Origin: Kolteria novifilia
Lineage (GTDB): Bacteria; Planctomycetota; Planctomycetia; Kolteriales; Kolteriaceae
Reading direction: 5' to 3'
Assembly: GCA_007748055.1 (NCBI GenBank)
Contig: CP036279.1
Span: forward strand, 7,006,001-7,070,000
DNA length: 64,000 nucleotides
Positions within the stretch are counted from its first letter, which is position 1. The number at the start of each line of letters is the position of its first letter. A program made the translations under genes and the position numbers. The notes beneath the pieces are model-generated. The model had not been told where the DNA came from. It saw only the letters and a list, made by a program, of their open reading frames with translations, and did not search any database. Of the stretch, positions 49,503-57,199 are shown piece by piece.

Positions 49503-49660
49503 GGCGGAAATCCCCTCACTGGTCCCAGGGGTTGACAACGGACTCCATTGTCGCGTTCGAGCGGCTTGAGCTCGTCCTGGCGCAAGCAGCAACACGGCGC
49601 ACCGGTTGCCAGAGAAAACGGTCCGTGGGAATCCTACGTCACGATTGGGGGATGCTCAAG

Positions 49661-50341
49661 TCACCAAACCCACGGAGATTCGACCGGTTGCCCGTTCAAT
49701 GGCGAATCGCCCGCATCTTTCCGCTGAATGTCGGCCTGGCGATTCAACATAATTTCATATTTCGGGTTCCCGCGCACCCATCCCCGCATGGCTCCAAAGA
49801 ACGTCGCCGAAAGGACCACGAGGGCAAGATACCACGCGAACGGGAAGTCCTGATGGCGATCCTCCTCCTCATCAAGGGAGTCCCGAAAGACCACCTGCAG
49901 CGCCGCGCTCAAGAACCCGACCAAACCGCCCCCCGCGACGAGCATCGTCTGCTTCGGCCCCACGAAGGGTTGCTCGAAGAGATACCACGCCAGCCCCGCG
50001 GAGATGACCGCCGCGGTCATCGGGACGAGCCACTTGCAGCTCATCCACTTCCAACCGTCGCGCAGCAAAATCGCGATCAGCACCTCCGAAAAGAGGGCGA
50101 TCGCGAAGAGCGGGGCGAGACAAAAAAGCCCCGCCTCGACCGCGTTCGATTCGGCGGCGCGATGATCGTCATAGAAAAGGTGGGAGGCGACCATTTCGCC
50201 CTGCGAGAGGAACGCGAGCAGCCCAAAGCTGCTGGCGGCAAACATCGCGACGGAGAAGGCGCGAAACAGGACCAGGGCACGCTGTGCCTGACTCTTCGGA
50301 AAAAGGCGTCGCGGCGACGGATCGTTGGATTGCTCTACCAT
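49661..50341 (-). CDS. Membrane protein of unknown function, 226 aa
   Basis: I do not recognise a family. The start is set at ATG 50341. Five to six hydrophobic segments are visible, among them FSVAMFAASSFGLLAFL, GLFCLAPLFAIALFSEVLIA, LVPMTAAVISAGLAWYLF, TMLVAGGGLVGFLSAAL and WYLALVVLSATFFGAM. A hydrophilic loop rich in Asp, Glu and His (DEEEDRHQD) precedes the last helix. It starts only 28 bp from the divergent hypothetical gene, leaving little space for separate promoters. Confidence 0.65.
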   Translation of the reverse strand: MVEQSNDPSPRRLFPKSQAQRALVLFRAFSVAMFAASSFGLLAFLSQGEMVASHLFYDDHRAAESNAVEAGLFCLAPLFAIALFSEVLIAILLRDGWKWMSCKWLVPMTAAVISAGLAWYLFEQPFVGPKQTMLVAGGGLVGFLSAALQVVFRDSLDEEEDRHQDFPFAWYLALVVLSATFFGAMRGWVRGNPKYEIMLNRQADIQRKDAGDSPLNGQPVESPWVW

Positions 50342-50369
50342 ACCTTCATGATAAGGGGCAGGCGGCCTC

Positions 50370-50807
50370 GTGGGAATCACCCACTTCGAGCACGTGCCCG
50401 ATTTCGGGCCCCACGTCCGACATGCGATCGACGTGGAAACGGCCCTTCACCGGCTAGCGATGGCATTGTTTCGGGAGAGAAGCGACGTGGATGAAGAATT
50501 GGTTTGTGTCACCGTGCAGTCCAAGGCCGACGAGGCGGAGGCCGACTTCTCGGCCCGGCTGATCGACTTCTGGACGCACATGCTTCGCGCCTACAAGGAG
50601 CCCTTCGAAAGCGTCATCGCCGAGAGCACCGAATTCGAGAAAGTGGGCAACCAGTTCACGCGTCAGTACCTCGCCGAGGAGTCGGTGCTCGATCTGCTCG
50701 AGCAGGAGATGACGACCGCCGGCATCGACCACGAACCGATCGACCGCGACGACACCTACTCCCGCTACGAAGCCGTCCCTCCCGAGTGGATGCAGATCGA
50801 ACACTAA
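50370..50807 (+). CDS. Hypothetical protein, 145 aa
   Basis: I do not recognise it. The frame begins at GTG 50370 and has strong codon bias from its first codons (GTG GGA ATC ACC CAC TTC). It is soluble, acidic and mostly helical, with no signal peptide. Clear helices are VETALHRLAMALFRE and ARLIDFWTHMLRAYKEPFES. The stop at 50807 is followed within a few bases by the compound repeat array. Alternative start: ATG 50460. Confidence 0.6.
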   Translation: MGITHFEHVPDFGPHVRHAIDVETALHRLAMALFRERSDVDEELVCVTVQSKADEAEADFSARLIDFWTHMLRAYKEPFESVIAESTEFEKVGNQFTRQYLAEESVLDLLEQEMTTAGIDHEPIDRDDTYSRYEAVPPEWMQIEH

Positions 50808-51002
50808 GTGCACCATACGGCCAGCACCGATTGCTTCGCTACCAGCTCTTTGGCCAGCACCGGTTGCTTCGCTACCAACTCCCGGCCCGCACCGATTGCT
50901 TCGCTAACAACGTCCGGCCAGCACCGGTTGCTTCGCTACCAACTCCCGGCCCGCACCGATTGCTTCGCTACCAACTCCTTGGCCAGCACCGGTTGCTTCG
51001 CT

Positions 51003-51220
51003 ACCGGTGCGGCGCAGCCGCAAGAAGTCTCGGATGACGCGACCATCGGTCGGTTGATGGACATTTTTCCAACGGCCTCTTGCCCCAACGAAGGCCTGCG
51101 GTCCAAACGAATGCGCTCTCGTGGGACGGCGGTTCTCCTCGAGACTTCCCACCGACTGCGTCGGCCCCGGTTGAATCAACCGGGAGTAGCCTTGCGGGGG
51201 TGTTGTCGTCGTTCGCTCCG
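51003..51220 (+). repeat. Unit B, copy 1
   Basis: This is the reference copy, 218 bp. It has the GCGGC-GCA-GCCGC hairpin at its left end and the CCCCGGTTGA/TCAACCGGG palindrome near its right end; here the right arm has one mismatch (GGGAG for GGGGG). Confidence 0.9.
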
Positions 51221-51368
51221 CCCGCACCGATTGCTTCGCTACCAACGTCCGGCCAGCACCGGTTGCTTCGCTACCAACGTCCGGCCCGCACCGGTTGCTT
51301 CGCTACCAACGTCCGGCCAGCACCGGTTGCTCCGCTACCAACTCCTGGCCAGCACCGGTTGCTTCGCT

Positions 51369-51457
51369 ACCGGTGCGGCGCAGCCGCAAGAAGTCTCGGA
51401 TGACGCGACCATCGGTCGGTTGATGGACATTTTTCCAACGGCCTCTTGCCCCAACGA
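51369..51457 (+). repeat. Unit B, copy 2, left part (interrupted)
   Basis: The first 89 bases of B match copy 1 and end at AACGA; the rest resumes at 51927 after an insertion. Confidence 0.85.
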
Positions 51458-51921
51458 CTGCTTGCGACGAGCGGTCCACGGGTTCGCACGCCAAGACTGC
51501 TCGCCAATCAACCCTTTCAACGTCACCACGGAAGGGGGGGTCACCCCCGGAGAATTGGGGAATTAGATCGGCAATGCATCAGCTGCGGAGCAGCGCAGGT
51601 CAGTAGCCAGGGGTGACAACCCCTGGTGAACGAAGGATTTGGATCGAGCCCCGAAGGTGGCGACGGTAACCTTCGAACGACCTGCGCCCCTTCGGGGCTT
51701 CGTGAAGGGAACGGCTTCTTTTCCAGGGGTTGCCACCCCTGGCTACTGACCGCTGCCGCTTCGCGGCATAAGAAAGAGGGGATGCAGTCAATCGGAGACA
51801 GCGCGTCAAGACAGGTATCACAACCTGCGTCGCTTTGGGACGTTGCGCCCTGAATCATCTTGTTCGATTCAACGCGAGCCGATGTTGAAAGGGTTGGTAG
51901 CGGACCAATCTGCGCCACCCA
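51458..51921. mobile_element. Insertion splitting a B copy, flanked by 5-bp duplication
   Basis: A segment of 464 bp interrupts B copy 2. AACGA stands on both sides (51453-51457 and 51922-51926), as expected for a target duplication, and removing the insert plus one AACGA restores a B of about the normal length. Inside, CAACCCTTTCAAC at 51509-51521 recurs in inverted form near 51884-51896. The centre carries a separate TIR element (51599-51750). No transposase is present. Confidence 0.65.
51599..51750. mobile_element. 152-bp element with 28-bp terminal inverted repeats
   Basis: The ends GTCAGTAGCCAGGGGT... (51599-51626) and ...ACCCCTGGCTACTGAC (51723-51750) are inverted repeats matching in 27 of 28 bases. 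Each end is itself a hairpin with 8-base arms CCAGGGGT and ACCCCTGG. The flanks just outside (GCTGCGGAGCAGCG and CGCTGCCGCTTCGCGG) are also loosely inverted. It is too short to encode a transposase. Confidence 0.75.
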
Positions 51922-51926
51922 AACGA

Positions 51927-52057
51927 AGGCCTGCGGTCCAAACGAATGCGTTCTTGCGGGACGGCGGTTCTCCTCGAGACTTCCAGCCGACTGCGTCGGC
52001 CCCGGTTGAATCAACCGGGGGTAGCCTTTTGCGGGGGTGTTGTCGTCGTTCGCTCCG
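51927..52057 (+). repeat. Unit B, copy 2, right part
   Basis: It continues B from the point where 51457 broke off, beginning AGGCCTGCGGTCC. It has the CCCCGGTTGA/TCAACCGGGG palindrome and two extra T in the following GTAGCCTTTTGCGG. Confidence 0.85.
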
Positions 52058-52078
52058 GCCAGCACCGGTTGCTCCGCT

Positions 52079-52296
52079 ACCGGTGCGGCGCAGCCGCAAG
52101 AAGTCTCGGATGACGCGACCATCGGTCGGTTGATGGACATTTTTCCAACGGCCTCTTGCGCCAACGATGGCCTGCGGTCCAAACGAACGCGGTCTTGCGG
52201 GACGGCGGTTCTCCTCGAGACTTCCAGCCGACTGCGTCGGCCCCGGTTGAATCAACCGGGGGTAGCCTTGCGGGGGTGTTGTCGTCGTTCGCTCCG
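52079..52296 (+). repeat. Unit B, copy 3
   Basis: Complete 218-bp copy, preceded by a single A unit. It has the perfect 10-base-arm palindrome. Confidence 0.9.
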
Positions 52297-52348
52297 CCAG
52301 CACCGGTTGCTCCGCTACCAACTCCTGGCCAGCACCGGTTGCTTCGCT

Positions 52349-52566
52349 ACCGGTGCGGCGCAGCCGCAAGAAGTCTCGGATGACGCGACCATCGGTCGGT
52401 TGGTGGACATTTTTCCAACGGCCTCTTGCCCCAACGATGGCCTGCGGTCCAAACGAATGCGTTCTCGTGGGACGGCGGTTCTCCTCGAGACTTCCAGCCG
52501 ACTGCGTCGGCCCCGGTTGAATCAACCGGGGGTAGCCTTGCGGGGGTGTTGTCGTCGTTCGCTCCG
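52349..52566 (+). repeat. Unit B, copy 4
   Basis: Complete 218-bp copy, preceded by two A units. Confidence 0.9.
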
Positions 52567-52682
52567 CCAGCACCGGTTGTTCCGCTACCAACTCCCGGCC
52601 AGCACCGGTTGCTTCGCTACCAACTCCCGGCCCGAACCGATTGCTCCGCTACCAACTCCCGGCCAGCACCGGTTGCTTCGCT

Positions 52683-52896
52683 ACCGGTGCGGCGCAGCCG
52701 CAAGAAGTCTCGGATGACGCGACCATCGGTCGGTTGATGGACATTTTTCCAACGGCCTCTTGCGCCAACGATGGCCTGCGGTCCAAACGAATGCGCTCTC
52801 GTGGACGGCGGTTCTCCTCGAGACTTCCCACCGACTGCGTCGGCCCCGGTTGAATCAACCGGGGGTAGCCTTGCGGGGGTGTTGTCATCGTTCTCC
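52683..52896 (+). repeat. Unit B, copy 5 (last)
   Basis: It follows four A units and is slightly shorter (about 214 bp), degenerating at GTCATCGTTCTCC. The array then ends in a G-run before the metalloprotease stop. Confidence 0.85.
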
Positions 52897-52942
52897 TGGC
52901 TGGCCGCCCAGGGGGGGGGGTAGCCGAAGAAGAGGCGAACGC

Positions 52943-54733
52943 TTACCGTGAGTCGAACCGGCCCCAGGCGGTAACGCGGCGGCCTTGGGCATCGCGGCCG
53001 ACGAGTTTGAAGGCCAACTCACCGGGCTCGATCGAGGAGAGATCGACCGGGTCGCTGACGAGGCGATCACCGCAACGCGTCGCGGTTCGCTCCCACAACT
53101 CCTCAGCGGCGACGAGTTCGGCCCGCTTCGCCTCGGAAGTGCAGCCGACACGGGGCAGGGTTCGGCGCTCATACGTGAGCCGTTCCCACGTCACTTCCTC
53201 GCCGGCGACGTGCTCGAGCGTCACCATCGCGCTGTCGGGCTTGCCCTCCTGAGCCATCACGTGGAGGCTCGCGCGGGGCAACTCGTTCGGCAGTCGTACG
53301 AGCGTGACTTGCAGCTTCGCCCGCGACTCGGCGTCGATCCGCAACCGGGTCGTCGTTCCACGCGGGACATGGACCGCGAAGGGCTGAAAACCGGTCGCCG
53401 CCAGTTCGGTCTCCTGCACGCCCACCGCCACCGGCGTCGCCGCCGGTCCGCCCAAGAGCCGGGTATCGAGCCGACCGCGCAGGTCGAGGCTAGGCATCAT
53501 GTCCCGACGCGGCGAGAGATCCTCGAGACAGAGGCTGACCGCCCACTCGCGAAAGAGCTCTTCGAAGGGAACGCCGGTCGCGACCTCGAGGTTCTCCATC
53601 CCCTGGAGGTTCGACTGCGTCAATTCGCCAAGCACTTCCTCGCCGAAGGTATCGACGCACCATCGCAGGAACAAGTAGGTCGCGCCACGACAGCCGTGAC
53701 AGCGCCACAATCCCGCTCGATAGTAGTCGGGCACGACCAGCGGATAGCGGTGGGTGGCGTTGAGGAAAGTGCTCACGCGGTAGTCGAGATTCGACCAGCC
53801 GTCGCCGAGGAGATTCTCAGCGAGGTGGGAGATCGCCTCGTTGAGCCATGCCTCCTCGTCTTCGCCGTTGCGCGTCGGGAGGTAGTCGCCGAAGACGTGC
53901 TCGGAAAAGGTGATCGCGTGGGTGTATTCGTGGGCCAACAGCGTCCGCAGATGCGAACCCGTCGTCAGGTTGCTGTTGAGGTACATCATGTCGCACTGGT
54001 TGCTGTAGGGCGAATCGATGTCGCGGAAGAAGTCGCCGCCGCGAACGAAGCCGCCGAGGGAGACCTTGCCGTTGGAGAGATTGCTGAGCCAGTGAGTGAA
54101 GAGGATCGTGAAGCGGCCATTGCGATCAACGTCGCGGTGGTGGCCGAAGGTGGCGCGCGCCTTGGGCAGGATGCGCTCGTCGAACGTATCGACGACTTCG
54201 TCGAGGACCTCCTGCGAGAACTTGTCGGGGTTGTCGTCCTCGTCGACGTAGATGAGGCAATGCTTGCCAACCCGCGCGAGCTTCCCAATGACAAGCACGT
54301 AGTTGTCGACGTCGTGAAAGTTGTCTTCCTTGACGAAGAGGTGAAAGCTCTTGCGATTGGCGAATCGGCCGACGACGTGGCTGGCGTTGTGTTGGCGTTG
54401 CTGCCGTTGGTGCTGCATCGCCAGCCGCAGCCCTTTAACGCGATCGAGCCACGCGGCATCGAGTGAGAGGGATTTCGCGGCGATCGGATCGGGGGAGCTG
54501 ACCGTCGAGCGTTCAAACGTCACCCGACTGGCTTGATAGTCGTCGGCCATCGACGCAACGACCACAAGATAGTCGCGGTCCTCGTCAGGCGAGGCGAGAT
54601 CGACCACGATGGGCGTCCCCGACGTCGTGGCGACGGGGAAGGGTTCGCCCACCCGTAGCGACGCGCTGGTCGTCGGATCGGACGTTGCCGCCAACAGGAG
54701 CCACCAAATGGTGAGGGAAGTCACGTTTGCCAA
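52943..54733 (-). CDS. Exported zinc metalloprotease, M30-like
   Basis: The 596-residue protein starts with a hydrophobic signal-like segment (LTIWWLLLAATSD). The zinc site is HEYTH (about residue 267), followed 25 residues on by WLNEAISHLAE (about 296), whose Glu would be the third ligand. The order HExxH ... NExxSHxAE resembles the hyicolysin family M30, known in staphylococci. YVDEDDNPDKFSQEVLDEVV and HRDVDRNGRFTILFTHWLS upstream fit the propeptide-to-catalytic transition. The C-terminal 200 residues are beta-rich. The protein probably acts outside the cytoplasm. It ends next to the compound repeat array; its promoter side faces an untranslated region with G-rich repeats. Confidence 0.78.
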   Translation of the reverse strand: MANVTSLTIWWLLLAATSDPTTSASLRVGEPFPVATTSGTPIVVDLASPDEDRDYLVVVASMADDYQASRVTFERSTVSSPDPIAAKSLSLDAAWLDRVKGLRLAMQHQRQQRQHNASHVVGRFANRKSFHLFVKEDNFHDVDNYVLVIGKLARVGKHCLIYVDEDDNPDKFSQEVLDEVVDTFDERILPKARATFGHHRDVDRNGRFTILFTHWLSNLSNGKVSLGGFVRGGDFFRDIDSPYSNQCDMMYLNSNLTTGSHLRTLLAHEYTHAITFSEHVFGDYLPTRNGEDEEAWLNEAISHLAENLLGDGWSNLDYRVSTFLNATHRYPLVVPDYYRAGLWRCHGCRGATYLFLRWCVDTFGEEVLGELTQSNLQGMENLEVATGVPFEELFREWAVSLCLEDLSPRRDMMPSLDLRGRLDTRLLGGPAATPVAVGVQETELAATGFQPFAVHVPRGTTTRLRIDAESRAKLQVTLVRLPNELPRASLHVMAQEGKPDSAMVTLEHVAGEEVTWERLTYERRTLPRVGCTSEAKRAELVAAEELWERTATRCGDRLVSDPVDLSSIEPGELAFKLVGRDAQGRRVTAWGRFDSR

Positions 54734-55166
54734 CCGTTTCGTCCTTCGTCAGGAGCCCATTCGCTCGGCCGTCTTGGTCTGGGAAGTCCGCGCTGCGAGC
54801 GCAGTCAACCACGAGTAGTCAAAAGCGACAGAAGTGACGCTTCTGGTGGAATCGGCAAAATCGGCAGGACGCTTGATTCACGAAGAATCATTCAAGTGCG
54901 AAATTCGGAGAGACAGGTGAGCAAGCGTGGTCCAGGAGGGACTACAGAGAGAATGCCGAGCAGGGAAACCAGGAAAGACAGTGAAGCTAGGGCGGGAGTC
55001 ATTGTCTCCCCAGGTGCATCGCCGGGAGGCCATTGGGCGCGAAATCGGGTCACTTTGGAGTGATTTTGGAGGAAAACGGGTTCACTTTGGTCCGTTTTGG
55101 GGCCGAGATCGCGCGAAAATGGTCGGGATTGGAGCGAAAGAGGGTCTCTGGGGGCGGGGCGTTGAG
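54734..55166. other. Intergenic, G-rich on the plus strand
   Basis: No gene is supported. The plus strand is strongly purine-rich between about 54900 and 55160. Two direct repeats, CGGGTCACTTTGG and CGGGTTCACTTTGG (near 55043 and 55077), are each followed by TTTTGG within 14 bases. A small hairpin GATTC-ACGAA-GAATC lies near 54875. Confidence 0.4.
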
Positions 55167-55598
55167 TCAGTCGCGGTGGGCGCGGACCTTCCAGACTGTC
55201 TCGAACGCGAGGGGTTCGTCAAAGTGGACGCCGAGCTGGAAGCCGTCGACATCGGTCTTGCACCAACGGATGGTGGCGTCGAGGGTGATCTCCGGGAGAA
55301 GGTCGATCACAACCCTTGTTTCTATAGGGAGTTGCGCATTATTCAGGACACGCGATCCGGTGGGCGAAAGATCGAGGAGGCTCACGTGGTGCGTATCGTC
55401 GCCAATTCTCAAGAGAACCGATCGGCGCGTGGTGATGCGCTCGGCCTGGCGGCGTTTTTCCCCGCCTTTTGGCTTGAAGAGGAGCCTGGTGGGGCCGCGT
55501 TGGTGCTCCGAGTGGTCGCAATGATCTGGCACAAGTTCCTCCGGGGAGCGATTGGTCGACGCTGGATCCTTCCTCGGTGTCGAGAAAGATTCGGCCAC
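55167..55598 (-). CDS. PilZ-domain protein (c-di-GMP receptor)
   Basis: The 143-residue protein has a basic, unstructured N-terminal 45 residues followed by one PilZ domain. The c-di-GMP motif RRQAER fits RxxxR, and DLSPTG fits the D/NxSxxG motif, so ligand binding is probably intact. WCKTDVDGFQLGVHF is the third family strand. It may control motility, adhesion or polysaccharide in response to c-di-GMP. The genes next to it do not show which. Confidence 0.85.
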   Translation of the reverse strand: MAESFSTPRKDPASTNRSPEELVPDHCDHSEHQRGPTRLLFKPKGGEKRRQAERITTRRSVLLRIGDDTHHVSLLDLSPTGSRVLNNAQLPIETRVVIDLLPEITLDATIRWCKTDVDGFQLGVHFDEPLAFETVWKVRAHRD

Positions 55599-55924
55599 GT
55601 TGCCCTCAGTGTCAATAGTAGCGATTCATTCACAATGAAGTGCCGTCTAGACGCCCCCCATGAGAAGCCTAGCGGTTGTCGAACCATACCTCGTAAATTG
55701 GCCTCGTGCCGAAACTCGAGCGAATGGGGTCCTCCTTCACGATTCATCCGAGCTGAAGACGACCTCGCTCGGAGGCGACTCCCTCCTAATGCTCGGGAGT
55801 AGCTGTCCTTTTTCGGGGCGATGCCCAGTATCATGCGGAAAGATCTCTCGGCAGCGGCCGGGAGACCCGTTGACACGACTGGGCGCTTCGGGTATGCCCC
55901 GTCCGCCCGCGAGGGTTCATCATC
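55599..55924. other. Intergenic region, no gene seen
   Basis: Frames on both strands lack codon bias. GAGGGT just before 55925 is the ribosome binding site of the phosphodiesterase gene. Confidence 0.4.
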
Positions 55925-56407
55925 ATGCAACTTGGAATCGTCTCCGATTCGCACGACCACCTCATCCGGCTCGAGGCGGCGCTGACGCTCTTCGAAAAGG
56001 AAGGCGTCGACGCGGTCCTGCATCCGGGGGATCTGATCGCGCCCTTCGCGGCGAAGCTCTTGGTCGAGCAATGGGGCGGACCGCTGAGTGTGGTCTACGG
56101 AAATAACGACGGGGAACGCGCAGGCCTCAAGACGGTCCTACCCGGCATCGTCGATGGTCCGATCCTCGTCGAACTTGGGGGCAGGCGGATCAGTCTCGAT
56201 CACTATCCGCCTGACGTGGTCCATCGGCCGGTGCCCGACTGCGACGTGGTCATTTTCGGCCATACGCATCAGGTCACGATCGAAGAGCGCCGAGGATCGC
56301 TTTGGCTCAACCCGGGGGAATGTTGCGGCTGGGTAACGGGGAAAGCGACGGCCGCTTTGCTCGATACCGAGACGCTCAAGGCCGAAATCGTCGAGTTGAA
56401 CATATGA
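55925..56407 (+). CDS. YfcE/MJ0936-family metallophosphoesterase
   Basis: The 160-residue protein has the calcineurin-like metal motifs LGIVSDSHDH, LHPGDLIAPF, YGNNDG and IFGHTH. This small family hydrolyses phosphodiesters with two metal ions; the physiological substrate is unknown. NPGECCGW has an unusual Cys pair. Its stop overlaps the start of the next gene as ATGA. Confidence 0.9.
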   Translation: MQLGIVSDSHDHLIRLEAALTLFEKEGVDAVLHPGDLIAPFAAKLLVEQWGGPLSVVYGNNDGERAGLKTVLPGIVDGPILVELGGRRISLDHYPPDVVHRPVPDCDVVIFGHTHQVTIEERRGSLWLNPGECCGWVTGKATAALLDTETLKAEIVELNI

Positions 56408-56895
56408 TCAAACGGTTTGCCGATTCACGTTCCGCGACTTCTCGGGGCCGCCTGTTCGGACTCGCGGCCCTCTTGGGCCTCGCGTGCCTCGGCTGCGTCG
56501 ATCGTCGGATGACGGTGCGGACGATTCCGTCGAATTCGCTCGTCATCCTCGACGGCCAGGAGATCGGCCACTCGCCGGTCTCGGTTCCGTTCACTTACTA
56601 CGGTGATCGACAAATCAAGCTCGTCAAGGACGGCTACGAAACCAAGACGATCAACCAGAAGATCTCGACGCCCTGGTACGAGTTCGTCCCGCTCGATTTC
56701 GTGACCGAAGTCCTCGTCCCCTGGAAGATCCACGACCGGCGCAACTACCTCTACTCGCTGGAACCGTCGGTCATGGTTCCCTCCGACGAACTCCTTCAAC
56801 GCGCCGCCGACGTCCGCTTCGAAGGCCAGCATCCGCCCGAAGAAGCCCTCAAACGCGCCAAAGTCGAGCCCCAAGTTCCCGCCCTGACACCGTAG
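56404..56895 (+). CDS. PEGA-domain lipoprotein-like protein
   Basis: The 163-residue protein begins with a signal sequence RLFGLAALLGLACLGC that ends in a lipobox-like CLGC. A PEGA domain follows: RTIPSNSLVILDGQEIGHSP, then VPFTYYGDRQIKLVKDGYET. PEGA domains occur on the outer face of the membrane and are often repeated in archaeal and planctomycete surface proteins. The C-terminal part is basic and proline-rich. It is coupled to the phosphoesterase gene by a 4-bp overlap, so the two may work together in the envelope. Confidence 0.75.
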   Translation: MIKRFADSRSATSRGRLFGLAALLGLACLGCVDRRMTVRTIPSNSLVILDGQEIGHSPVSVPFTYYGDRQIKLVKDGYETKTINQKISTPWYEFVPLDFVTEVLVPWKIHDRRNYLYSLEPSVMVPSDELLQRAADVRFEGQHPPEEALKRAKVEPQVPALTP

Positions 56896-57199
56896 CGCCA
56901 TCACAACGATCCCGCCCGCGACAATCAAGGGCTACTCCCGGCGAGTAGTCCTAGGGCGACGACATGAGCGGAGTGCGCCGATTGCCGCGACGGCTCATTG
57001 ATTGGGTGCGTCCTTCGTGCTCTCAGCCGACTCGCGAACCAAGAAGGGATCACCTCCTTCTCTAGAAGCGGGAGAAGGCAAAGCATTCGAGAAACCAGCG
57101 CCTCCGAGTTTCTCGGATTTCGTGGACTGTGGAAGGTGATACCGGTAACGTTCCCCATAGATCCGTCAAACCAAGACGTGGAATGAATGGAACGAGCCG
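56896..57199. other. Intergenic region, no gene seen
   Basis: It holds a hairpin CCTTCTC / GAGAAGG near 57054-57078. GGATCACCTCCTT at 57047-57059 happens to equal the 3' end of 16S rRNA, but no rRNA sequence surrounds it. Confidence 0.4.

Larger units (their letters stand above)
50819..52896. repeat. Compound repeat array of A (32/33 bp) and B (218 bp) units
   Basis: Unit A has the core GCACCGGTTGCTTCGCTACC and recurs every 32 or 33 bp. Its starts are at 50824, 50857, 50889, 50921, 50953, 50986; 51224, 51256, 51288, 51320, 51352; 52062; 52300, 52332; and 52570, 52602, 52634, 52666, 18 in all. Blocks of A alternate with five copies of unit B (218 bp, at 51003, 51369, 52079, 52349, 52683). Where A meets B, GCACCGGT and ACCGGTGC form an 8-bp stem. 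Unit B itself holds two hairpins: TGCGGC-GCA-GCCGCA, and 10-base arms CCCCGGTTGA and TCAACCGGGG around one base. Open frames across the array are incidental: neither 32 nor 218 is divisible by three, so the frame changes from unit to unit. There are no unique spacers. Confidence 0.92.

Noticed and set aside
52226-52264. Integron attC-like site in the B unit (GTTGAAT)
   Set aside because: A 7-base core match is not enough; the paired core site and an integrase gene are missing.
50808-52853. Open frames of 100 to 250 codons in the repeat array, on both strands
   Set aside because: They pass through tandem non-coding units whose lengths are not multiples of three, have no ribosome binding sites, and shift frame from copy to copy.
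50819-52896. CRISPR array
   Set aside because: The repeats adjoin each other without unique spacers, the second unit is 218 bp, and no cas gene is present.
54927-55802. 291-codon plus-strand frame over the PilZ gene and its flank
   Set aside because: It has no codon bias, is unlike known proteins, and runs antisense to the clear PilZ domain.
57047-57059. Piece of 16S rRNA (GGATCACCTCCTT)
   Set aside because: Only 13 bases match; upstream sequence is unrelated and part of it forms an unrelated hairpin.
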